From: Oscillospiraceae bacterium | GTDB lineage: Bacteria; Bacillota; Clostridia; UBA1381 | Length of the DNA stretch: 64,000 nucleotides | NCBI GenBank assembly: GCA_022509025.1 | Contig: JAFLUB010000001.1 | Span: 1-64,000, forward strand | Direction of reading: 5' to 3' | In this document: one piece after another, positions 53,169 to 61,678 of the stretch | How the letters are laid out: each line of letters begins with the position of its first letter | Position numbering within the stretch: position 1 is the first letter of the stretch | Program-made: the position numbers and the translations under genes | The notes under the pieces: generated by a model | What the model was told of the DNA's origin: nothing | Databases searched by the model: none | The model's input: the letters and a program-made list of their open reading frames with translations, nothing else

Positions 53169-54806
53169 CTATTTAATTATCGGAGCCAATGTTTCGCCGT
53201 TCCAGAGGAATACTCTGTATGTTCCGTCAGGCTTGTTAAGCTCCAATGTGTCTTCACTGCCGGCAGTCACTTTCTTAGAGTCAATTTTCACACCTGTAAG
53301 CGCGCCGTTTGCATCATATGATGCAACGTAAAGATTTACCTTCTTATCCTCACTCAGACCGTTGTTCACAGTTGCAATTATCTTGTCTGTATCATCAGTA
53401 TATGTGCCTGTAAGCTCCGCTTTCTGAGGGTCATCCTCTCCGGGGTCGTCTTTGCCCGGATCGTCTTTGCCCGGATCGTCCTTTATTGTCGTTCTGAACG
53501 CTTCCACCGCTAAAACTGCCTTACCGTCAAAATCAAACAACGTTGTGTTTTCAACCACGTTTCCGTCAGGCTTATCATCTGACTCTCTAAGCGCCCAGCC
53601 CGAAAGCGACTCATTTTCATTCTGCGGGTCTTCCACATGAATCATACACGGGTCCCAGTAAAGCACGCCAACACAGCGGTTATCATTAACTGTCTGAAGC
53701 TGCTCGAACAGGTCTTTCAGGAAGTCTCTCTGACCTTCCTGTGTAAACGGATATTTCTCATTATAGCCCGGAGCGTTCGCGGTGAGCTGTCCGTCATAAC
53801 CGTTTTTCTTCTTGGCTTTCCAGTTATAGCCTGTTTCCATGATAAGAATGTCCTTACCATATTTTTTTGAGATATTATTACAGAATGACACACACGTTTC
53901 AATAGGATTCTGAGACCACGCCGGATAGTATGACGCGCCTATCACATCAAACTTACCGCCTGCCTTCTGGTAATCATCTATGAACCATGTGAACACACTG
54001 TCTTTTGAACCGTTCGCAAGGTGAATTACTACCTCTGATTCAGGCGATACCTCTTTTACCGCGTCATAGCCACGGTTCAGAATAGCCGCAAGCGCAGACC
54101 AATTCTTGTAGCATTTTATATCATTCGTCTCATCTTTATCACTATCATATACAAGTTCAAATCGTTTACTGTTCATATTCGCGTCAAAAGTGTTCGCAAA
54201 CGGGAAGAACATACCGCCGTTAATCTCATTGCCGAGAGATACATACTTCGGAACAGTACCCTGATTTTTAAGCTTCGTCATTATCTCCTTTGTATAATCA
54301 TAAACCAAATCTCCAAGCTTATCACGTATTTCGGTCATCTGCGCGTTTGACATTGATTTTAAAAATGCGGGATCCTTTACGTCGTAACCCAAGTCATCCT
54401 TTATAGCCTTTACCCATTCAGACGGGATAATCTGACGCTCTCCATTTGACCAGTAATCAGAATAGTTAAACGTAAACTGTATTTCCATTCCGGCTTCTTT
54501 CGCGCGTTTTGAAAGGTCTAAGCAGTCCTTCTCGTCCTGAAATCCTTCCGGTAGATAATATGTACCGTCACCCGTGCCTTTTCCTGGTGTATTGGAAAGA
54601 CGTATACGCGCCATATTCATACCGTTTTCGGCTAAAAACTCAAACGGGTCAACAGGATTGTCGTCAAAATCCTTATACACGCCGCCTAAATCCTCAATGT
54701 AGTTTACCTCTGTCATGTCGCCGCCGGCATAAAAGTCCGCAGCCTGCGCGTGCGCCGCTGTTGCTGTGATAACCGCAACAGCCGCTGCAATAATCATTTT
54801 CTTCAT
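53169..54806 (-). CDS. GH53 endo-beta-1,4-galactanase (arabinogalactanase)
   Basis: 545 residues from MKKMIIAA with a signal peptide cleaved near AQAA. The GH53 barrel (about 25-390) shows FYAGGDMTEV, NMARIRLSNTP, acid/base Glu in SLGNEINGG (about 194) and nucleophile Glu in ILIMETGYNW (about 324), then LYWDP. It cuts beta-1,4-galactan side chains of pectin outside the cell. A DDPGKDDPG linker leads to a C-terminal module ending FLWNGETLAPI, like the end of the giant protein at 31848. The gene has its own promoter (54863), a leader hairpin and a terminator, and lies next to an oligosaccharide importer. Confidence 0.93.
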   Translation of the reverse strand: MKKMIIAAAVAVITATAAHAQAADFYAGGDMTEVNYIEDLGGVYKDFDDNPVDPFEFLAENGMNMARIRLSNTPGKGTGDGTYYLPEGFQDEKDCLDLSKRAKEAGMEIQFTFNYSDYWSNGERQIIPSEWVKAIKDDLGYDVKDPAFLKSMSNAQMTEIRDKLGDLVYDYTKEIMTKLKNQGTVPKYVSLGNEINGGMFFPFANTFDANMNSKRFELVYDSDKDETNDIKCYKNWSALAAILNRGYDAVKEVSPESEVVIHLANGSKDSVFTWFIDDYQKAGGKFDVIGASYYPAWSQNPIETCVSFCNNISKKYGKDILIMETGYNWKAKKKNGYDGQLTANAPGYNEKYPFTQEGQRDFLKDLFEQLQTVNDNRCVGVLYWDPCMIHVEDPQNENESLSGWALRESDDKPDGNVVENTTLFDFDGKAVLAVEAFRTTIKDDPGKDDPGKDDPGEDDPQKAELTGTYTDDTDKIIATVNNGLSEDKKVNLYVASYDANGALTGVKIDSKKVTAGSEDTLELNKPDGTYRVFLWNGETLAPIIK

Positions 54807-54850
54807 AATTAATCTCCATTCCGCCGCCAAGCGGCATAAATTGTTATATT
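54807..54850 (-). promoter_or_regulatory. RBS leader hairpin of galactanase gene
   Basis: TATAACAATTTATG, stem GCCGC/GCGGC with a 3-base loop, then GGAATGGAG and ATG. The clearest example of the leader also seen at 1033, 13130 and 48349. Confidence 0.6.
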
Positions 54851-54862
54851 CATCATTCTTAT

Positions 54863-54891
54863 ATGATAACACATTTTCTGAGAATATACAA
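54863..54891 (-). promoter_or_regulatory. Promoter of galactanase gene
   Basis: TTGTAT (complement of 54886-54891), 17-base spacer, TATCAT (complement of 54863-54868). The leader hairpin begins about 15 bases after it. Confidence 0.6.
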
Positions 54892-54912
54892 TAGTCCGCG
54901 CACAAAATTATT

Positions 54913-56934
54913 TTACTCGGTAAAAATCATAACCACATCATTTTCTGCATCGTAATCCACCGTTATGCCCAGAACTCCGCTGTCCGCAAGACCGCGAAGG
55001 AGATAACAGTTATATCCGTTCACGAACACAGCGCCGTTATAATTAAACGGATTGCCGTCATATAACAGAGCTGACGTGCCGGCAGCTTTTTGTCCCGCTG
55101 TCTCGACAGGCGTAACCTCATTTTTCATTTCCGCGCCCGTAACTGTGTACGGCTTATCAGGAATAATATTCACTGTAAACGTGTCCGCGTCATACTCAAC
55201 ATCAAACTCCTTATCCGTACCACTGAGAAGCATAGCAAGGTCGCGTATTCCGATATAGTTATAGCCGCTGGAATTATACGCGAACAGAGTTTTTGCTTCT
55301 CCGCCGTTTACGGATACGCGCTGCGCTGTCGGGAACAGTACGCCAAGATACGTGCCGTTCTCAAAATAGTCAAGCGCGGTTTCATAGTTAATACCGTATT
55401 CCTTTTCAAAAATATCATCCGTAATTTCCAGAAGATAATCATATGCGCCTTCATCGAACGCGCTCACGAAGCCAAGCTTATGAGTCGCATCCGTATATGT
55501 ATCGCCTCTTATAGAACACGCCTCAATATACTTCTCCACAGCCGCATCCGCGTCCTTCAGATACAGAGCGTAGAGCTGTGCCGCGTCAAACATAGCAAGT
55601 GAATATGTTATGTACACCATACGATGAATAAAGAAAAATCCACATACCTCGTACCAGTTATCACCAAAATAGTTCGCAAGGTATTCATCAAGCTCTTCAT
55701 CACTTAATTCCAGCACTTCCGGGTCGTAGAGTGACATCTCAAAAGCAGCAGATTGCGCGCTCGTGCTAAGCAGCATAAGACTGTTCACAATCGTACGGAA
55801 TTTCATAGCGTCCGCATTATCACCGTAAAACCTGTCATAAAACGAGGTCGCCAAAAGCTCCAGTGTCTGCGAGTCAAATTCAGTTATCGGGAAATAGTCA
55901 TTCTGACCGAAATACGCATCCTCACGGTTAAACTCATCATTTAAGAAGCACTGAAAATGTCCGAACTCGTGTATCATCGTAGTAAAAACACTTTCCTTAT
56001 CACCCGCAACCACTACATCAGAATCCCCATAAGTGGCAAGCGAATACGTCGTTCCGGCATAATAATTACCGCTGTCATCATACGAGAGCAGATTATTTCT
56101 TATAAGGTAATCATATGCCGTCTTAAGTAACGGTGCAATTTCACCAACAAACGAAAGCTCCTGAAGCGGTTTCTCAACCGCAACACTGCCGTCTATATCT
56201 GAAATACCAAAATGGGTCGCATAATTTTTAAATTTATTAATGTGGTAATAGTAATCATACACCTCATTGCAGTAATCCCAAAGCTGCTCTGATGTAGCGC
56301 CGTAATGAGTAAGCGTCTTATCTTCACTGTTTTCAGATTCTTCAGCTTCTTCCGGCTCTTCAATATATCCGCCTATCGTGTCCGCAATTATTTCCTTTAA
56401 AAGCCGCGCAAACTCTACTCCGTCCGCGCCATTATCCAGAAGCTCATAGTATCTGTCATAAAAATCCTTATATGATGAGTCTATTTCCTCGTCTATGCTC
56501 TCTATCATAGCCGTTCTTTCCTCACCCCAGCGCTCTTTAAACTTATCCGCGTAATCGCTTTCAAGAATTGATTTTATAGCAAGGTCAATCTTCTTTTCAT
56601 ATTCCAGAGTATCGTCATAGTTTTTGTCAAGCTCTTCCTTTGAGTAAGATATATCGAAATCATAATTATACTTTTCTATTTCCGCCATATTCAGCTGACG
56701 CGTATCAAACATCAACAGAGACAGGTCCACAAGCGTAAGGTAGTCCTCCACAATTTTGTCATAATTATTTTTCTTCGCTAAATCCGCCTTGAAAGTTTCA
56801 ATTGCGCTGTCTATTTCCTCAGCGTTAACCGCAAGAGGTCTTTTATCAAGCGGTATATCCGACGGAGCGGCAAAAGCCGCCGCGGACGAAATAATTATTG
56901 ATAATGATAATAAAATTGATATAACTCTTTTCAT
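54913..56934 (-). CDS. Secreted M3-like metallopeptidase with CuAO-N-type C-terminus
   Basis: 673 residues from MKRVISIL with a signal peptide cleaved near AFAA. Residues about 30-480 resemble oligoendopeptidases: zinc motif MIHEFGHFQ (about 310) with a further Glu in SQTLELLATSFYDRF about 30 residues on. The last 130 residues look like a copper-amine-oxidase-N stalk repeat (IGIRDLAMLLSGTDKEFDVEYD, YLLRGLADSGV), an unusual partner for an M3-type peptidase and probably a surface-binding part. GGAGTG precedes the ATG. It is 15 bases behind the PadR-controlled membrane gene. Peptide substrate unknown. Confidence 0.75.
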   Translation of the reverse strand: MKRVISILLSLSIIISSAAAFAAPSDIPLDKRPLAVNAEEIDSAIETFKADLAKKNNYDKIVEDYLTLVDLSLLMFDTRQLNMAEIEKYNYDFDISYSKEELDKNYDDTLEYEKKIDLAIKSILESDYADKFKERWGEERTAMIESIDEEIDSSYKDFYDRYYELLDNGADGVEFARLLKEIIADTIGGYIEEPEEAEESENSEDKTLTHYGATSEQLWDYCNEVYDYYYHINKFKNYATHFGISDIDGSVAVEKPLQELSFVGEIAPLLKTAYDYLIRNNLLSYDDSGNYYAGTTYSLATYGDSDVVVAGDKESVFTTMIHEFGHFQCFLNDEFNREDAYFGQNDYFPITEFDSQTLELLATSFYDRFYGDNADAMKFRTIVNSLMLLSTSAQSAAFEMSLYDPEVLELSDEELDEYLANYFGDNWYEVCGFFFIHRMVYITYSLAMFDAAQLYALYLKDADAAVEKYIEACSIRGDTYTDATHKLGFVSAFDEGAYDYLLEITDDIFEKEYGINYETALDYFENGTYLGVLFPTAQRVSVNGGEAKTLFAYNSSGYNYIGIRDLAMLLSGTDKEFDVEYDADTFTVNIIPDKPYTVTGAEMKNEVTPVETAGQKAAGTSALLYDGNPFNYNGAVFVNGYNCYLLRGLADSGVLGITVDYDAENDVVMIFTE

Positions 56935-56949
56935 GTTAAACACTCCTTA

Positions 56950-57810
56950 TTAATAGTCATCGGGAAGTACACCTTTCTTTTTTTCACCGTACTTGTCCCG
57001 CCTGAGACCCATAATCCCTAAAAACACCATGCTAACTTTTCTTCCATCCGTATCTCTGGCATTTATGAGGACATCCGCGTTTTCCATAACCTTGCCATCG
57101 CTAATCCTGAACCATCCGGCAACAAGTGAAAACGGCGGTATTTTTTTACGGCTTTTCACCGCAACCATATAGAATATGAAGCAGAACCATATACAGAAAT
57201 ACTCCACGCCGAACACCATCTCATTTTTGGGCAGAAGCGGCACATACACAGGCGCAATCGGTATTTTCACATCAGGAAAATATGCGTAATGCCACGGTGT
57301 GCTGAATGCGCCGGCGATAAGCAGCACCGCTATAACGGCAGCCCAGCCGGCAAAAAATCCCAGAGTTATCCAGCCAAAATCCCTTAACGTAATCCTTAGC
57401 TCACCGCGGCGCAGATACAGCACATTTATAACCGCAAACAATGCAAGGATTGCGAAAATGACCAGACTCCCGCGTCTTCCGAAATTGATTGTGTAGTTAT
57501 TTATCTTATATATAAGCGGATATCCCAAATAAATGAGTATAGTCACCAATGCCGACCATATCATAAGACCGTATCTTTTATTAAACGGCAGGCGGTAATG
57601 CTTATTGAACATCTCGCCTATCTCACGCGCGTTACCCATTCGCGATGCCGCCATATTCATTGATGTGTCATGGTCATAGCCGAACGCCTCGTATTCCTCT
57701 GCCATTTCCTCGATATGTGACTTTATCTCGTCCCATAAATCCTTATGTACTGATTTATATTGAACCTCGTCGCACATTCTTTCCAGAAAATCATGTATGC
57801 TGAAGCCCAT
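56950..57810 (-). CDS. DUF1700-like membrane protein paired with PadR
   Basis: 286 residues. The N-terminal 75 residues form a soluble helical permease-prefix/DUF1700-type region (LWDEIKSHIEEMAEEYEAFGYDHDTSMNMAASRMGN), followed by about five membrane helices. Genes of this type commonly follow padR and are thought to act with the regulator, but no reaction is known. Its ATG lies 20 bases inside padR with GGAGG before it, so the two are translated together. Confidence 0.75.
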   Translation of the reverse strand: MGFSIHDFLERMCDEVQYKSVHKDLWDEIKSHIEEMAEEYEAFGYDHDTSMNMAASRMGNAREIGEMFNKHYRLPFNKRYGLMIWSALVTILIYLGYPLIYKINNYTINFGRRGSLVIFAILALFAVINVLYLRRGELRITLRDFGWITLGFFAGWAAVIAVLLIAGAFSTPWHYAYFPDVKIPIAPVYVPLLPKNEMVFGVEYFCIWFCFIFYMVAVKSRKKIPPFSLVAGWFRISDGKVMENADVLINARDTDGRKVSMVFLGIMGLRRDKYGEKKKGVLPDDY

Positions 57811-58144
57811 AGTCCTCGCCTCCGATAATAATGCTGTTCATTGCTTTCATGAACGCGCTCCATTCCTTTTGCTTATGCGTGAGCATTTCTCTCCCGGTGT
57901 CGGTTATCTTGTAGTACTTTCGCCGTCTCCCTTCCTCGGTGTCATACCAATATGACTCAACCGCCTCGTCCTTTTCAAGCGCGTGCAGAGTTGGATACAG
58001 CGTACCCTCTTTCATTTCAAATGCGTTTTTGGAACGCTTTTTCAGTTCCTGAGTAATCTGATAACCATACATATCCTGTTTTTCAAGCAGTGTCAGTATC
58101 AATATTGACGTGCTGCCCTTCATCAGCTCTTTATTTATTTTCAC
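57791..58144 (-). CDS. PadR family transcriptional regulator
   Basis: 117 residues. The winged helix has ILTLLEKQDMYGYQITQEL, FEMKEGTLYPTLHALEKDEAVESYW and RRRKYYKITDTGRE, the PadR-s1 pattern; a C-terminal helix gives dimers. The start is GTG at 58144 with GAGGTGG 4 bases before it. A 7-base dyad at 58162-58184 just after the -10 box is the probable autoregulatory operator. It leads an operon with a membrane protein and a secreted metallopeptidase. Confidence 0.92.
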   Translation of the reverse strand: MKINKELMKGSTSILILTLLEKQDMYGYQITQELKKRSKNAFEMKEGTLYPTLHALEKDEAVESYWYDTEEGRRRKYYKITDTGREMLTHKQKEWSAFMKAMNSIIIGGEDYGLQHT

Positions 58145-58161
58145 AATACCACCTCATTCTA

Positions 58162-58184
58162 TATACATTGGATTTCTATGTATA
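58162..58184 (-). promoter_or_regulatory. Candidate PadR operator
   Basis: TATACAT and ATGTATA around 9 bases, a perfect dyad at the predicted transcription start. Confidence 0.55.
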
Positions 58185-58212
58185 TTTTACTACTTTGTAT
58201 ATAGATTGTCAA
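58184..58212 (-). promoter_or_regulatory. SigA-type promoter of padR operon
   Basis: TTGACA (complement of 58207-58212), 17-base spacer, TAAAAT (complement of 58184-58189). Confidence 0.75.
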
Positions 58213-58223
58213 TATATTTTTAC

Positions 58224-58250
58224 AAAAAAAGCTGTGACAAGTGTCACAGC
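58224..58250 (-). terminator. Terminator of the purD-to-TIGR04076 operon
   Basis: GCTGTGAC AAGT GTCACAGC (58231-58250) followed by TTTTTTT on the minus strand. Confidence 0.92.
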
Positions 58251-58273
58251 CGTTCTGACTTTATATTAAATTA

Positions 58274-58588
58274 TCATTCCGCGTCCTCGTCCATTGTTTC
58301 AATCAGGAAGCTGACAGGGCGGAACCCGTCATTACAGGAAATCATAGCAGATTTTTTATTTTTCATCCAGCCGTCATATATATCCTCGCCGCCGTAAGCA
58401 AGCGTCATCACAAACGCTGATATACTCTCCCATGCGCTGTCACAAAACCCGTCCGGTTTCTGCCAGCCGTTCGCTATAAACACCTGTCCTTCTTTCATAT
58501 CACACGGATGCAAAATCGGATTTTCATACTTTTCAATCAAATCCGTATAACACGCTGTTCTCATGACGGATATTTTTATCTTTTTCAT
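58274..58588 (-). CDS. TIGR04076 family protein
   Basis: 104 residues: KIKISVMRTACYTDLIEKY, HPCDMKEGQVF, GFCDSAWESI, LAYGG, then CNDGFRPVSFLIE. This matches TIGR04076, a short Cys-containing family of anaerobes with no known function. GGCGGAGG precedes the ATG. It is the last gene before the operon terminator. Confidence 0.8.
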   Translation of the reverse strand: MKKIKISVMRTACYTDLIEKYENPILHPCDMKEGQVFIANGWQKPDGFCDSAWESISAFVMTLAYGGEDIYDGWMKNKKSAMISCNDGFRPVSFLIETMDEDAE

Positions 58589-58605
58589 TCACTGCCTCCG
58601 CCGTT

Positions 58606-59139
58606 TCAACCCAAAATTGCCTTTGCTTTAAGAATTGCTATAGCCGTTTTCGCGTCGTGAATCTCGTTATCCATAACCATGCGGTAAAGCTCGTCAAGGT
58701 CATATTTCTTCACGTTCAGGAACTCGCCCTCATCAAGATGCTGTCCCACGAACGATAGCCCGCGCGCAAGGTAGATGTTAAGAACCTCTTCGCAGTAGCC
58801 GGGAGTCGCATAGTATGCGCCAAGATGCGTAAACTCCTCCGCGCTGTAGCCTGTTTCTTCGATAAGCTCACGCTTTCCGCATTCGAGCGGATTTTCGCCA
58901 TATTCCAGCTTTCCGGCAGGGATTTCAAGCATCATGCTGCGCGCCGCAATCCTGTACTGGCTCACCATGAATACCTTCCTGTTTTCGTCAACCGCGATAA
59001 CTCCAACACCGCCCGGGTGTGCTATAAGCTCCCTTATCGATGTATTGCCGTCCGGCAGCTCCACATTTTCCACGCGCACCTTTATCACGCGTCCGTCAAA
59101 TATCTGTTCCGTTGATAGTGTCTTTTCCTCAAAATCCAT
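58606..59139 (-). CDS. NUDIX hydrolase, ADP-ribose pyrophosphatase type
   Basis: 177 residues. The Nudix box GKLEYGENPLECGKRELIEETGY (about 85-107) is complete, and a Tyr in GAYYATPGYCEE downstream fits ADP-ribose pyrophosphatases of the NudF type. It would hydrolyse ADP-ribose to AMP and ribose 5-phosphate. The start overlaps the methyltransferase stop by 11 bases. Confidence 0.92.
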   Translation of the reverse strand: MDFEEKTLSTEQIFDGRVIKVRVENVELPDGNTSIRELIAHPGGVGVIAVDENRKVFMVSQYRIAARSMMLEIPAGKLEYGENPLECGKRELIEETGYSAEEFTHLGAYYATPGYCEEVLNIYLARGLSFVGQHLDEGEFLNVKKYDLDELYRMVMDNEIHDAKTAIAILKAKAILG

Positions 59140-60292
59140 AACTTTTTTCCCTTTCCGTGAATCTTTCTACAGCAGGTTTCACACTTAACATCTCTTTCAG
59201 ATTCTCATAATCGCGCTTTGATTTTTCGTTTACCTTTCCTGTGTAAACTGCGCGTATCATAATATTTTTCGGTGTTTCCAGAGGTGAAATATATTCAATC
59301 ATACTCACCTTGTACCCCGCCCCTTCAAGGTAAGCCGCGCGTATACCGTCGGTCAGCGTGTCAGCAAGGCGCGCTTTGAGTATTCCATGTCTTGTAATCG
59401 CCTCAAACGGCTCATAGGAATACTGCTTTAAAATATCTTTGTGGCAGCACGGCACAGAAACAATCGCTCTTGACTTTGAGCGTATTCCGAGTGCGAGCGC
59501 CATATCTGTCGCCGTGTCACAAGCGTGGAGCGATATGACTATATCAGGACGTACAGACGGCTCATACTCCGTCAAATCCGCCTTGATAAACTCCATATTA
59601 TTATATCCTAAATTTTTCGCCATGCGCTTTGACGCGTCAATAACAGTCTGGGAATAGTCAACGCCGATAAATCGGCATTTCTTTTTAAGTATTTCCCGCA
59701 TATAAAAATTCATCACGAACGACAGATAGCTTTTTCCGCAGGCTGCGTCGAAAATGACATACTCGTCACGGTCGCCTATTTCCTTCAAAACTCCCTGCAT
59801 AAGCTCCACGAAGTAATCAATCTGATTATATTTTCGTATTTTATCGTTCTTGATTTTCCCGTTCTTTGCAAGTATACCTATTTCAGTAAGCAAATCTGTT
59901 GCAAGCGCGGGATTTACCACATACTCGCGTCCTGTCTGCACAGCGCTCGTTTCATTCACCTGCGAGGTCACGTCCTCGTGACGCATATTAACCTTTTTAT
60001 CGTCCGCATCAATGACTATCCTCGCGCCGCGCTCTGTATAGATTATCTGCGCCGAGTCGTATTTGGGAAACTCGTCCGCGAGTATTTCCCATAGTTCTTC
60101 GCGATTTGTGTTACGCTTTACAGCCTGATAGTCAAGCGTTATTTTATCGCTTTGCAAAATCTTTGCGGGAAAATTTTTCGTGCCTGATTTAAAGTTTATC
60201 GTTATATCGGTGAAAAAATCCCTGTTTTCCTCCATGCGGCTTAAAAGTCCGGAGAAAAACAGATTGATTTTTGATACGGTTTTCTTGTTCAT
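59129..60292 (-). CDS. Class I SAM-dependent methyltransferase (Methyltransf_32-like)
   Basis: 387 residues. The first 150 residues are an accessory domain. Residues about 165-300 form a Rossmann methyltransferase: motif I IFDAACGKSYLSF (about 180), FIGVDYS, then SLHACDTATDMAL (about 250) and VPCCHKDIL, a signature of the Methyltransf_32 group, often thought to act on RNA. Substrate unknown. AAGGAAAAAGGA precedes the ATG. Confidence 0.82.
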   Translation of the reverse strand: MNKKTVSKINLFFSGLLSRMEENRDFFTDITINFKSGTKNFPAKILQSDKITLDYQAVKRNTNREELWEILADEFPKYDSAQIIYTERGARIVIDADDKKVNMRHEDVTSQVNETSAVQTGREYVVNPALATDLLTEIGILAKNGKIKNDKIRKYNQIDYFVELMQGVLKEIGDRDEYVIFDAACGKSYLSFVMNFYMREILKKKCRFIGVDYSQTVIDASKRMAKNLGYNNMEFIKADLTEYEPSVRPDIVISLHACDTATDMALALGIRSKSRAIVSVPCCHKDILKQYSYEPFEAITRHGILKARLADTLTDGIRAAYLEGAGYKVSMIEYISPLETPKNIMIRAVYTGKVNEKSKRDYENLKEMLSVKPAVERFTEREKSYGF

Positions 60293-60303
60293 TCCTTTTT
60301 CCT

Positions 60304-60783
60304 TTACAGCTCTATTGTAAGAGAGCGTCCTGTCGGCTCATATTTACGGTACTTTACGCCTACCATGTCGAACATACGCTTTGACGCCACGTTATCGTCC
60401 GCGCCGTCGTACTTGTCGGACTCGTACACGACCTCGCGTATACCTGACTGTATTATCGCCTTTGCGCATTCATTACAGGGGAACAGCGTCACATACAGCG
60501 TTGCGCCTGCAAGAGAGCCGGAGCTTCGGTTTAAAATAGCATTAAGCTCCGCGTGGCACACGTACATATATTTTGTATCGAGCGGCGCACCCTGACGTTT
60601 CCACGGCATGAGGTCGTCGTCACAGCCCGTTGGCATACCGTTATAGCCCAAAGACAGGATTTTATTCTCGCTGTTCACGATACAGCAGCCCACCTGTGTG
60701 TTTGAGTCCTTACTGCGCTGTGCGCTTAAAAGCGCGATACCCATGAAATATTCGTCCCATGATATGTAGTCGGTCCTTTTCAT
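60304..60783 (-). CDS. dCMP deaminase (ComEB-like)
   Basis: 159 residues from MKRTDYIS; GGGAGGAG precedes the ATG and the longer frame to 60822 overlaps the upstream gene. Zinc-binding CHAELNAI (about 75) and PCNECAKAII (about 103) are present, as in deoxycytidylate deaminases that make dUMP for thymidylate synthesis. ComEB proteins of this group lie near competence genes in Bacillus, which is not so here. Confidence 0.93.
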   Translation of the reverse strand: MKRTDYISWDEYFMGIALLSAQRSKDSNTQVGCCIVNSENKILSLGYNGMPTGCDDDLMPWKRQGAPLDTKYMYVCHAELNAILNRSSGSLAGATLYVTLFPCNECAKAIIQSGIREVVYESDKYDGADDNVASKRMFDMVGVKYRKYEPTGRSLTIEL

Positions 60784-60787
60784 TGTG

Positions 60788-61666
60788 TTACTCCTCCCGT
60801 ACTGTTTCCTGCGGTTCACCAAAGGTATTTGTTGTCTTGTCGAAGGTTATTTCCCCTTCTCCTTTCCGGTGGGAACTATAGGTAAAATTATAGTTTAGAG
60901 TTACTTTGTCATTATTGCTCTCCTTAATCGCTATATTTTTGTATTCCACACCTCTGCCGCCGTTGTATATACTTTCCTCACCATTTATATAATTATAGGC
61001 AATAATCTCACCATACTGGTTAGATGTACCTTTATAATGGTAATTTAGACAGAATATATAATCTCCGTCAATTAAACCGCCTGTAAAGTATTCTACTGTA
61101 TATAATTCCTCGCCGTCCTGCGTATTCTCGTCATTAGCAAACGGCAATCTTATAAGTTTTATCCGCCTTCTATAAGTTAGTTCGACATCTCTTAAAAAAT
61201 AAATCTCATCGCCCGTGACACGTATACTTTCACTTCCAAGCCTGTATACGCGTTCATAACCGCGCGCCTTATCCTTTACAGCGAGATAGTTTATTTTATT
61301 ATCGTCTGTAAACCTATAATATTCCCATACGTTTCCGTTCTTGTCAGGCTTTTCGGTAATAGGAATTATAACCCCCTGTTTACCGGTCATTGACACGGTA
61401 TTGCTGTCACCGTTCCAATAGATTTTCTGTCCGCTCATCTCAGCCAATCTACGCATAGGAAGATATGTAGTGCCGTTATACAAAATGCTTGACGGGGTTT
61501 CGCTTCTGTAATAAATATTCTCGCCCCACTGTATCTCGTCCACTCCGTTTACGTTTATCCGCACGGAGTTAAACAGCGCGTCTATATTTTCCGCAAGTAC
61601 AGGGATTGCAAAAAGCACCGCCGCAATCAGAAATCCGGTTAATACGCCTTTTATATAGTTTTTCAT
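60788..61666 (-). CDS. Secreted CuAO-N-domain protein
   Basis: 292 residues with a signal peptide (hydrophobic LTGFLIAAVLFAIPVLA). A single stalk repeat (YLPMRRLAEMSGQKIYWNG, about 65-95) is followed by about 190 residues rich in Tyr with beta-propeller-like or repeated strand character (YYRFTDDNKINYLA, EIYFLRDVELTY, EIIAYNYINGEE). The stop precedes the dCMP deaminase ATG by 4 bases. Function unknown; probably a surface or wall-binding protein. Confidence 0.7.
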   Translation of the reverse strand: MKNYIKGVLTGFLIAAVLFAIPVLAENIDALFNSVRINVNGVDEIQWGENIYYRSETPSSILYNGTTYLPMRRLAEMSGQKIYWNGDSNTVSMTGKQGVIIPITEKPDKNGNVWEYYRFTDDNKINYLAVKDKARGYERVYRLGSESIRVTGDEIYFLRDVELTYRRRIKLIRLPFANDENTQDGEELYTVEYFTGGLIDGDYIFCLNYHYKGTSNQYGEIIAYNYINGEESIYNGGRGVEYKNIAIKESNNDKVTLNYNFTYSSHRKGEGEITFDKTTNTFGEPQETVREE

Positions 61667-61678
61667 ATATAATACCTA

